DNA of 64,000 nt from a virus, in IMG/VR virus record IMGVR_UViG_3300044833_000182, positions 1 to 64,000 of that record. One strand, written 5' to 3'. Both the position numbers and the translations under genes were made by a program. Shown here piece after piece: positions 58,151-64,000 of this stretch (its first letter is position 1; each line of letters opens with the position of its first letter). The notes below the pieces were generated by a model. The model saw nothing but the letters and a program-made list of their open reading frames with translations. It had not been told where the DNA came from and searched no databases.

Positions 58151-58600
58151 CCCCAGCCGTCTTCCTCGCCGACCTGCGCCGCGCCGGCTTTTCCCTCCGC
58201 TCCGAGGCCGGCAAGCTCCTCATCGCCCCGTCGAGCAAACTGACCCCCGCGCAGGTTGCCCTGATCAAGCAGCACCGGGACGCCCTCCTCCTCCTCCTTG
58301 CCGACGAGGAGGCGGCCCTGTCGGCGCTGGCCGACCGCGCCTTTCTGGGACAACCCGTTCGCGGACCCACCGAGCAAGACCGCGCACGAGCCGACCGTGC
58401 TGCTGAGGTGGGAGAGCGGCGAGGTAATGGCGTTCAGTCGTCGCTTCGTCTTGTGGTGGGAGGCGCGAGCGGCAGAGGGCAGGGCGACCGCGGAGAAACT
58501 CGCCCGGCGAGACCGGGAAAAGGCGAAGAAACGGGCGAAGGCGCGGAAGCAGAAGCAGGCCCGGCTGTTCGACCCGGAACAGCGCCCGGAGGCGATGTAG
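58147..58600 (+). pseudogene. TubC-N-like protein with an apparent frameshift
   Basis: From GTG 58147 the first 60 residues, VFLADLRRAGFSLRSEAGKL, LTPAQVALIKQHRDALLLLL, fit a TubC N-terminal docking-type domain. After about 58345 the coding look moves to another frame (FWDNPFADPPSKTAHEPTVL, LWWEARAAEGRATAEKLARR, ending at 58600), with no good start of its own. The zero frame otherwise runs on to 58779 in Arg/Gly-rich noise. So a one-base change or a recoding event is likely. Confidence 0.5.
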
Positions 58601-58602
58601 GC

Positions 58603-58779
58603 GTGTGGACCGGATGGATCAAGATGCTGGGCGAGCCGTGGCGGCGGCTCGTTGCCCACGAGGACCGCTGGGAGTGCTGGCGCCGCTTGCTCGACCTGCG
58701 GCCGGGCGTGGACGAAGCAAGTTTTGAGCTTCTCGTGAACGAAGGGCAGACGCCAGACCATCGAAGGAAACCCAGATGA
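58603..58779 (+). CDS. Small protein, GTG start
   Basis: 58 residues from GTG 58603 behind GGAGG. VWTGWIKMLGEPWRRLVAHE, RWECWRRLLDLRPGVDEASF: Trp-rich and helical. Ends in an ATGA overlap with the next gene. Unknown family. Confidence 0.4.
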   Translation: MWTGWIKMLGEPWRRLVAHEDRWECWRRLLDLRPGVDEASFELLVNEGQTPDHRRKPR

Positions 58780-59093
58780 CCGACCGCGACGCGCTCAACA
58801 ACGACCTGGAAGCCGGCCCCGCCCTCACCCTCGCCGCCGGCTTGTTCGTCATCGGCGGCGGCCGTCCGGCGGCGCGGCAGACACAGGAGGGACGCAACAT
58901 GGCTACCGCCGCCGAATGGACGGTGCTGGACAACCTCGAACACCACTGGCCCGTGCGAACGAACCTGCCGCTGGATGTGGCCGAGGCCGCTTACGAAGCG
59001 TGCGAGGCCCGGGGGTGGGTGAGCGACGGGGCGGTTACGCCAGCTGGGAAGGTGGAGTTGCTCAAGCCGCTGACGATGGAGAGCGAACCATGA
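58776..59093 (+). CDS. Hypothetical protein, possibly starting at 58899
   Basis: 105 residues. The second half (MATAAEWTVLDNLEHHWPV; LDVAEAAYEACEARGW) is a compact helical domain and could start at ATG 58899 behind GGAGGGA. The first 40 residues are hydrophobic (LTLAAGLFVIGGGRPAA). Starts MTDRDAL, like the next gene (MTDYEAL). Unknown family. Confidence 0.45.
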   Translation: MTDRDALNNDLEAGPALTLAAGLFVIGGGRPAARQTQEGRNMATAAEWTVLDNLEHHWPVRTNLPLDVAEAAYEACEARGWVSDGAVTPAGKVELLKPLTMESEP

Positions 59094-59377
59094 CCGATTA
59101 TGAAGCACTCAAGATGGAACTGGAAGGCGTCAAAAAGGCGTTCGCCATCATGGAAAAGGGCCTGGAATCGGCGTGCGAGCTGATGGACGATCTGAAGCAG
59201 CAGACGCGAGCGCAGGCCGCCGAGATCAACCGTCTTGCAGACGAGGCGGCGCGGCTGCGGAGGCTGTGTATTGCGCACCACGTTGATCCCGACCGGTGCG
59301 GCGAGTTTCCCGGTGGGGAGCAGTGCGGCCGAAGGCATGGGCATGAAGGGAAGTGCTGCTGGCTGAATGGAGACTGA
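59090..59377 (+). CDS. Coiled-coil protein with C-terminal Cys/His cluster
   Basis: 95 residues, ATG 59090 in an ATGA overlap. Long helix (MTDYEALKMELEGVKKAFAI; AQAAEINRLADEAARLRRL) then a CIAHH..CGEF..CGRRH.H..KCC cluster that may bind zinc. Role unknown. Confidence 0.45.
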   Translation: MTDYEALKMELEGVKKAFAIMEKGLESACELMDDLKQQTRAQAAEINRLADEAARLRRLCIAHHVDPDRCGEFPGGEQCGRRHGHEGKCCWLNGD

Positions 59378-59391
59378 AGGAGGATTGAAGG

Positions 59392-59628
59392 ATGACCAGA
59401 CGCAACATTCAGAACGCCCTCGCCCGCGCCTTCAATGAAGGTTCGGACTCGTGTCTCGCCGGTCTCAAGCCGTGCGACAACCCGTACAAGGACGGTGGCT
59501 TGCCTGCCCTCTACGAGAAATGGCGACAAGGCTGGTGGCATATTCAACTAAATTGGTGTGCCAGCGTCAACGGCCGCTGGCCGGCTGGCGCGCCGCGGCC
59601 GTGTGCAGCGGGAAGGAGGGCGAAGTGA
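59392..59628 (+). CDS. RMF/CrpP-like small protein
   Basis: 78 residues. GSDSCLAGLKPCDNPYKDGG, ALYEKWRQGWWHIQLNWCAS resembles the Rmf/CrpP pattern (G..A...G....N-P-Y....W..G-W). Host RMF hibernates ribosomes; a phage copy could alter host translation or simply share the fold. Ribosome site GGAGG. Second half low complexity. Confidence 0.45.
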   Translation: MTRRNIQNALARAFNEGSDSCLAGLKPCDNPYKDGGLPALYEKWRQGWWHIQLNWCASVNGRWPAGAPRPCAAGRRAK

Positions 59629-60176
59629 GCGCAAACGTCAACAACCCGACTCATCGAAAGAGCAAACAGCGCCTTGCCGTGGAAGCAGCAATCCGCACCA
59701 ATCGCAGCTTGACACACAAGGCTCTGGCGAAACGGTTCGGCGTCTCCCCGCAGAGGATATCCCAGATCAACCTGGCGATGCCTCCCGCTGAACGCTTGTT
59801 CGGAAAGAGATGGGAGCCGACAGAGGCGCAGCGTAACCGAGCCGACGCTATCGCCGCTGCTCTGCGAGAACGCTGTGACCGTTCCGATACGGAGATAGCC
59901 AGGCTGGCTGGTTGCGCCTGCTCCACTGCGGGAAGGCACAGGAAGCGTCTTGGGTATCCCCGGTACTTCGCCCCAAACAGGAACCGAGGAGTCAAGGGTC
60001 AGCGCCGCCTTGCTATCGAAGCAGCGCTTCTCGAAAAGCCGATGAGTTACGGCCGTATCAGGGAGATCGCTGAGGATTTGGGCGCGTCGTACGAGTACGT
60101 TTCTTGGTTGTGGTTCCATCTGAAGCCGGCCGATGCGCCCGATCTGCGCAAGGTGAAAAGGAGGGGGACGTCATGA
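59625..60176 (+). CDS. HTH protein, first of a paralogous pair
   Basis: 183 residues from GTG 59625 (GTGA overlap). Three HTH-like segments: AVEAAIRTNRSLTHKALAKR with FGVSPQRISQINLAM; RCDRSDTEIARLAGCACSTA; PMSYGRIREIAEDLGASYEY. The gene at 61416 has the same organisation and the same tail (WFRIKPAGAVDLRRAK against WFHLKPADAPDLRKVK). The transposon lies between them; before insertion the TGA would have overlapped the GTG of the second gene. Confidence 0.6.
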   Translation: MSANVNNPTHRKSKQRLAVEAAIRTNRSLTHKALAKRFGVSPQRISQINLAMPPAERLFGKRWEPTEAQRNRADAIAAALRERCDRSDTEIARLAGCACSTAGRHRKRLGYPRYFAPNRNRGVKGQRRLAIEAALLEKPMSYGRIREIAEDLGASYEYVSWLWFHLKPADAPDLRKVKRRGTS

Positions 60177-61322
60177 CCTCACGGCTTGCACCGGAGGCTT
60201 GCAGGCAGTCTTGGCCGGATACATCGGCGGCAACGGCGACCCCTGCAATAGGGCGCATGACGACGCCCCTTTATCTCTAATGTTTCGAGCAGCGTTTTCG
60301 TCCGCAGGCGATTCATGACCACACGCACGGCACACAAACTGATCCCGACTTCTCCGGTTGGCCTTCTCACAGTGGCCGCATTGGGAGCAAGTTCGCGACG
60401 TGTTCCGTGGATCGATGAAGACCACGGGAACGCCAGCGCGAGCCGCTTTGTATGTCAGGAATCCCCGAAGCTGATGAAACGCCCACCCCTTGAGACGGTT
60501 GAGTTGATCAGGCCCGCGAGCGGTTGTCCGGCTGCCGATTCCCTGGAGATCCTCCAGAGCGATCACGCTGCCGGTGTCTTTGGCCTTCTCGACGATGCAC
60601 TTAGTGATTCGATGGTTCTCGTTTGCCCTGAAGCGAGCCTCCTTCTTGCGGATCTTTCTGAGATGACGCCGGGCGCTCTTGCTACCGCACCTGTTCAGGT
60701 TGCGCCGATGCTTCCCGTAGCGCTTACGGACTTCTTCCACCTTCGCCCCGGAGAAGACTTCTCCATCGCTGTCCACGGCAAGGTTTACCACGCCAAGGTC
60801 AACGCCGATTACATCGGAAACGGTGATGGACTCGGGCGCTTCGTCCTTGATCTGGACGTGAAGGAAGTATCCGCCGTCTGGGCGCTTGACGAGCGTGGCG
60901 CTGGTGGGGTATTGGTCGCGAAGAGCGTCCCGCTGGAAGTCGCCGACCGAGGTAGCAAATCTTTCGCGGCCTTGCAGGAGTGTCAGGCCGAAAGTCCAAT
61001 CATTTTCATGGAAGCGAAAGATGCGAACGTCATAGTCGATGCTGGTCGGATTAAACATCGAGTCGCACCTATTAGGAACCTTGAGCGCCGTACAGGCGCG
61101 GGCGATGGCGCGAATGGTCAGGTTGGCGGACAGGCCGAATTCGGCCCGCACAGTGTGGTAACAGGCTTCCTGAACCTCGATCTTGTTTGTGCTACCGATG
61201 GCGCGGCAAACGTTCGCGATACGGTTGCAAGCAGCGGCGAACGCTTTGAGTGTGGCGTCAATCTCCAACGCCTGTTCGGCTGTGGGATCAAGCTTACAGC
61301 AGATGGTACGCACAAGTTCCAT
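60171..61322 (-). CDS. tnpB: TnpB RNA-guided endonuclease (IS605 OrfB family)
   Basis: 383 residues. RuvC-type DED residues are present: VIGVDLGVVNLAVD, SVIALEDLQGIGS and SPADENAARNIRD. Zinc ribbon: TCSQCGHCEKA with FVCRACGHES. OrfB-type N-terminus (MELVRTICCKLDPTAEQALE), so it appears intact. It probably uses an omega RNA from its 3' end for guided cutting that maintains the element. The nearest plus-strand gene is antisense to it and not real. Confidence 0.92.
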   Translation of the reverse strand: MELVRTICCKLDPTAEQALEIDATLKAFAAACNRIANVCRAIGSTNKIEVQEACYHTVRAEFGLSANLTIRAIARACTALKVPNRCDSMFNPTSIDYDVRIFRFHENDWTFGLTLLQGRERFATSVGDFQRDALRDQYPTSATLVKRPDGGYFLHVQIKDEAPESITVSDVIGVDLGVVNLAVDSDGEVFSGAKVEEVRKRYGKHRRNLNRCGSKSARRHLRKIRKKEARFRANENHRITKCIVEKAKDTGSVIALEDLQGIGSRTTARGPDQLNRLKGWAFHQLRGFLTYKAARAGVPVVFIDPRNTSRTCSQCGHCEKANRRSRDQFVCRACGHESPADENAARNIRDKGASSCALLQGSPLPPMYPAKTACKPPVQAVRS

Positions 61323-61417
61323 GCGACTATTTTACCACGAAAGATGTCGCTTTACCATGTCGGTAGGCGACGGTTTTACCTACTGCCTAAAGGCAGTGAT
61401 TCCCGGGAGTGGGACGT
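60172..61417. mobile_element. Solo TnpB insertion (IS200/IS605-IS1341 type)
   Basis: The element carries tnpB alone, no tnpA. GGAGGGGGACGT (60160-60171) and GGAGTGGGACGT (61406-61417) are 11 of 12 identical at its two edges; removing the sequence between them restores '...GGGACGTGAGCG...', that is the TGA of the first HTH gene overlapping the GTG of the second. Near the tnpB 5' side lies the hairpin at 61382. No clear terminal inverted repeats, as expected for this family. Exact ends are ambiguous by the repeat length. Confidence 0.75.
61382..61397. repeat. Subterminal hairpin of the TnpB element
   Basis: ACTGCCT-AA-AGGCAGT, perfect 7-bp arms. In IS200/IS605 elements such hairpins lie close to the ends, here about 20 bp from the inferred edge on the tnpB 5' side. 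Confidence 0.55.
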
Positions 61418-61883
61418 GAGCGCACCAGGTCAGAGATTCCCCCGCCGCCTTGCCATTGAGGCGGCAATTCGAGCCGATCCCTCCGCTCCGTTTCCCGTGA
61501 TCATCGCGGAGGTAGAGAGGCAGATGCCCGCAGCGGAGCGGATTCCGAGGAAGATGGGGCCGCCGTCGAGTAAAGCTCCCGCCATCCGGGCGGCGCTGCT
61601 GGACAACCCCCGGCAGACAAACGACGAGGTTGCCCGGAAGGTGGGATGTCACCCGAGTTACGTCAGCGATATTCGTTCCCGCTTCGGGTTCCCGACCGTC
61701 CGTAAGCCGAAGCCCATCGGCAAGGTTCGTCGGCTTGCGGCGCAGATGCTCCTCGCGGAACCCATGCGCCGCGGCCGGGTGCAGGAGGTTGCGGACGCTC
61801 TTGGCGTCTCGCGGGGGTGCATCTACGCCATCTGGTTCAGGATCAAGCCGGCCGGCGCGGTTGACTTGCGGAGGGCGAAGTGA
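61416..61883 (+). CDS. HTH protein, second of the paralogous pair
   Basis: 155 residues from GTG 61416, just after the element. SAPGQRFPRRLAIEAAIRAD, TNDEVARKVGCHPSYVSDIR, MRRGRVQEVADALGVSRGC and WFRIKPAGAVDLRRAK mirror the gene at 59625. The insertion leaves GGGAGTGGGAC as its ribosome site. Ends in a GTGA overlap with the nuclease gene. A transcription regulator is likely but not shown. Confidence 0.6.
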   Translation: MSAPGQRFPRRLAIEAAIRADPSAPFPVIIAEVERQMPAAERIPRKMGPPSSKAPAIRAALLDNPRQTNDEVARKVGCHPSYVSDIRSRFGFPTVRKPKPIGKVRRLAAQMLLAEPMRRGRVQEVADALGVSRGCIYAIWFRIKPAGAVDLRRAK

Positions 61884-62230
61884 GTATCCGCAAACCGCGA
61901 GAGACTGATTTGATCCGCCCCGCCCTGCAACTGCTGGCGATGCGTGGCTGCTTCGCGTGGCGGTCAAACTCGGGTGCGGCTCGCTTGCCTGGCCGCGGCG
62001 GCAAGCTGCAACTGGTGCGGTTCGGCACGCCCGGGGTGTCAGACCTCCTTGCAGTAGCGCCGGGCGGTAAACTGATCGCTGTCGAACTGAAGGCCGGGAA
62101 GAACCCGCAGACGAAGGCGCAGGCCGCGTTCGCGGAGCAGGTTGTGGCGCGCGGCGGGATCTACCTGCTTGTCCGTGACCTGGCGCAACTCAACGAGGAA
62201 CTCGACCGCTTGCTCAAGGAGGCACGATGA
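61880..62230 (+). CDS. VRR-NUC domain nuclease
   Basis: 116 residues from GTG 61880. LQLVRFGTPGVSDLLAVAPG (Asp), KLIAVELKAGKNPQTKAQAA (E-x-K with Gln), then GGIYLLVRDLAQL are the PD-(D/E)xK core of the stand-alone VRR-NUC family, found next to phage helicases and methylases. Probably a DNA junction or flap nuclease used in replication or recombination. Confidence 0.82.
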   Translation: MSIRKPRETDLIRPALQLLAMRGCFAWRSNSGAARLPGRGGKLQLVRFGTPGVSDLLAVAPGGKLIAVELKAGKNPQTKAQAAFAEQVVARGGIYLLVRDLAQLNEELDRLLKEAR

Positions 62231-62556
62231 GCGTTTACGTTGACCGACTCCGGGATTGGGGCTGGCGGCTCGGTCCCTCATCGCACCTTATCACCGACGA
62301 GGGGAACGAAGTTCTTCACGCCTTCGCGGCTAGCATCGGCTTACGAAAAGCCTGGTTCCAACCGTCGCCGTCCGGCGTTCACTACGATCTGTGCGCATCC
62401 AAGCGACGTACAGCGGTTGCTCTGGGTGCAATCGAGCTGGACGACGCGTCCTTCCACGCGATCCTCAAGGCGTGGCGCGGCAGGGCGGTTGCCGCCGTCA
62501 ACGCCGCCGTTACGGAAGAAGAAAAGGCCGCTGTCCGGATGCACCTCTTTCGCTGA
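62227..62556 (+). CDS. DUF4031-type protein
   Basis: 109 residues. VYVDRLRDWGWRLGPSSHLI, LHAFAASIGLRKAWFQPSPS, HYDLCASKRRTAVALGAIEL are the DUF4031 pattern, a small phage protein of unknown role. ATGA overlap with the nuclease stop. Confidence 0.75.
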   Translation: MSVYVDRLRDWGWRLGPSSHLITDEGNEVLHAFAASIGLRKAWFQPSPSGVHYDLCASKRRTAVALGAIELDDASFHAILKAWRGRAVAAVNAAVTEEEKAAVRMHLFR

Positions 62557-62568
62557 GGAGAACCATTC

Positions 62569-63312
62569 ATGACCACCACGACCACCGCATCTCGCCCCCT
62601 CCCCTGGCTCTCCGCCCTGTGCGACGAGGAGCGCTCCGGATCACTGTACCGCGAGCCGCACCGCCTGCCCGACGGCTCGCTCGTCGCCACGGACGGCCGC
62701 GTGTTGTTCCGCGTGACCGGACTGGCCGCCGACTACCCGCCGTCGGAGGGAGACCGGCTGGCCTCTGTGCAGGCCATCCTCGCCGCGCCGGCCTCGCCGC
62801 TGGGCGTGATCGACGGCGCGGTGTTCCGGGAGTTTGTCGATCCCGCGTGCAGCGCGTGCAACGACATGGGCGTTACGGAGTGCAAGGAGTGCGACGGAAA
62901 CGGCGTGATTGAATGCGAGACGTGCGGCCACGAGGCCGACTGCATCGAGTGTCACGGCGATGGTCCCCGCGACGGCTGCTCCGTCTGCGGGGCCAAGCCG
63001 CCGCCGTACGAACAGCGGCATCACCAGTGCGAGGCGGGCGGGCGGTTCTTCGATCGGCTGCTGCTGGCCAAGCTGCCCCGGGAATGTACGGGCGTCTTCC
63101 GCGTGGGCGAGGCGGCGCTGCCGGGCGGGGAGAAGTGGGTTCTCCGGCTGGCGGGCGAGAGCGTCATCGAGGGCGCGGCGTGCGCGTGGTCGATGATCGT
63201 GGTGGCGATGGACCGGAAGGCGGATGGAGAGGTTCCGGCGCTGCCGATGCAGGGCGGCGAACCCCCGCCGTCCGGCGAGGCGGCGGGTGAGGGAGAGGAG
63301 GCGACGACGTGA
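62569..63312 (+). CDS. Protein with DnaJ-like Cys repeats
   Basis: 247 residues. The first 110 residues resemble a mixed beta domain (RLPDGSLVATDGRVLFRVTG). Residues 104-145 contain CSACNDMGVTECKECDGNGV, ECETCGHEADCIECHGDG and CSVCG, C-x-x-C-x-G-x-G-type zinc repeats as in DnaJ. The rest is mixed, then Gly/Glu-rich. May be an adaptor or chaperone-type protein. The last bases overlap the methyltransferase start (GTGA). Confidence 0.5.
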   Translation: MTTTTTASRPLPWLSALCDEERSGSLYREPHRLPDGSLVATDGRVLFRVTGLAADYPPSEGDRLASVQAILAAPASPLGVIDGAVFREFVDPACSACNDMGVTECKECDGNGVIECETCGHEADCIECHGDGPRDGCSVCGAKPPPYEQRHHQCEAGGRFFDRLLLAKLPRECTGVFRVGEAALPGGEKWVLRLAGESVIEGAACAWSMIVVAMDRKADGEVPALPMQGGEPPPSGEAAGEGEEATT

Positions 63313-64000
63313 AGGACGCGACGGCGGAGGATGTGATCGCCGGACGGGAGCCGCACGCGGTTCTTCTCGGGGACTGCTTGCAAGTGCTGCCAACGCTGCC
63401 GGACGGATGCGCCGATGCGATCATTTGCGATCCACCTTATGGGCTGGATTTCATGGGTCGTGCGTGGGATCACGGCGTCCCGGGGATACCGTTCTGGGAA
63501 GCGATCCTCCGTGTCTGCAAGCCCGGTGCGCATCTGCTGGCGTTCGGCGGGACGCGAACCTTCCACCGCCTGACGTGCGCCGTCGAGGATGCCGGATGGG
63601 AGATAAGAGATACGCTTATGTGGTTATATGGATCTGGCTATCCGAAATCGCATGACGTGAGCAAGGCTATTGACAAGGCGGCAGGCAGAGTAAGTCATTC
63701 GGTCGTGACATTGAAGCGCCGTCTCGCCGAACTGTTCGACGCCAGCGGCAAGCAGCGGAAGCAGATCGACCATGAATGCGGCTTTCGCGCCTGCAATTAT
63801 CTCACATTGCCGGGAGAGGGGAAGCGGCCGGACCCGTGGGTCAACGTGCTGCCGTCTCAGGAGAAGTGGCAGACGATCAAGCGGGTGCTGGGTTGCAATG
63901 CTGACATCGCAGAAGAACTCGACGCGATCTACGCCGAGGCCGAGCGGGAAGTCATCGCGAAGGGGTTCCGAGTCCGCCTGTCGAGCACCGTCCAGTTTTG
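63309..64000 (+). CDS. DNA methyltransferase (DPPY type), cut by window edge
   Basis: From GTG 63309 the frame is open to the end of the window (230 residues seen). AIICDPPYGLDFMGRAWDHG is motif IV of an N6-adenine or N4-cytosine methylase; HAVLLGDCLQVLPTLPDGCA precedes it, as in phage beta-type enzymes. The SAM motif I part is outside the window. Since the left edge is a terminase gene, terminase is probably next on the circle. Confidence 0.82.
   Translation, partial: MKDATAEDVIAGREPHAVLLGDCLQVLPTLPDGCADAIICDPPYGLDFMGRAWDHGVPGIPFWEAILRVCKPGAHLLAFGGTRTFHRLTCAVEDAGWEIRDTLMWLYGSGYPKSHDVSKAIDKAAGRVSHSVVTLKRRLAELFDASGKQRKQIDHECGFRACNYLTLPGEGKRPDPWVNVLPSQEKWQTIKRVLGCNADIAEELDAIYAEAEREVIAKGFRVRLSSTVQF

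Noticed and set aside
60315-61415. Plus-strand open frame through the TnpB element into the second HTH gene
   Set aside because: It is antisense to tnpB; the HTH gene has a start at 61416 with a homologous counterpart at 59625.

Overview
The window looks like most of the genome of a temperate, tailed (siphovirus-type) phage of a planctomycete, probably Gemmataceae. The evidence is high GC, planctomycete-style TIGR02996 repeats (the D-W-L-E-E type motif near 49200 and a weaker one near 4800), a Gemmata-like small secreted protein, HK97-type capsid genes, and a tail gene set with a tape measure. No host housekeeping operon is seen. The left edge cuts a terminase large subunit gene and the right edge cuts a DNA methyltransferase gene. 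A tRNA-Lys 3' half next to the integrase lies in the MIDDLE (31.0 kb), with tail genes on one side and early genes on the other. That is the order of a circular or excised phage genome (attP form), not of a prophage bounded by attL and attR. I infer that the two window edges lie close together on a circle slightly longer than 64 kb.

Layout. 0-30.1 kb: late operon on the + strand. Order: terminase (end), portal, small head proteins, a 1026-residue prohead protease polyprotein, scaffold-like protein, major capsid protein, decoration-like protein, glycosyltransferase, methyltransferase, connectors, tail tube, tail chaperones joined by a -1 frameshift, tape measure, distal tail, hub and fibres including an SGNH-hydrolase fibre. 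Three minus-strand genes sit inside it as morons: a 34-residue membrane peptide, an HNH endonuclease and a membrane/TPR-like protein. A strong terminator hairpin closes it at 30.1 kb. 30.2-35 kb: secreted protein, attP, tyrosine integrase, small DNA-binding proteins, a HExxH-DUF2158 fusion, then a cluster of CTCGAG palindromes between convergent genes. 35-51 kb: many short early genes, mostly coupled by ATGA/GTGA overlaps, with two methyltransferase/kinase/DHFR-type nucleotide functions, two sigma-like proteins and many zinc-ribbon miniproteins. Two related minus-strand genes (35.6 and 50.9 kb), each beside a divergent promoter region, look like duplicated regulatory switches.

52-58 kb: replication module: SSB-like protein with an acidic tail, SWIM zinc finger, primase-helicase, then a 270-bp repeat array that is my candidate replication origin, and an RHH protein whose C-terminus copies the primase C-terminus. 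An AcrVA2-like protein and a phage metallopeptidase follow. 58-64 kb: more coupled small genes, a solo TnpB insertion that split two paralogous HTH genes at a reconstructable junction, a VRR-NUC nuclease, DUF4031, a DnaJ-like zinc protein and the second methyltransferase.

The most unusual items are: a capsid N-arm-like motif repeated inside the protease polyprotein just upstream of a nuclease-like cargo module; the origin-like repeat array with its paired regulator; a compact three-way-junction RNA candidate at 42.2 kb; the palindrome array at 34.4-34.6 kb; the duplicated divergent switches; and a repeated habit of neighbouring, otherwise unrelated genes sharing the same start sequence. All family assignments are from reading motifs by eye; no database search was run.
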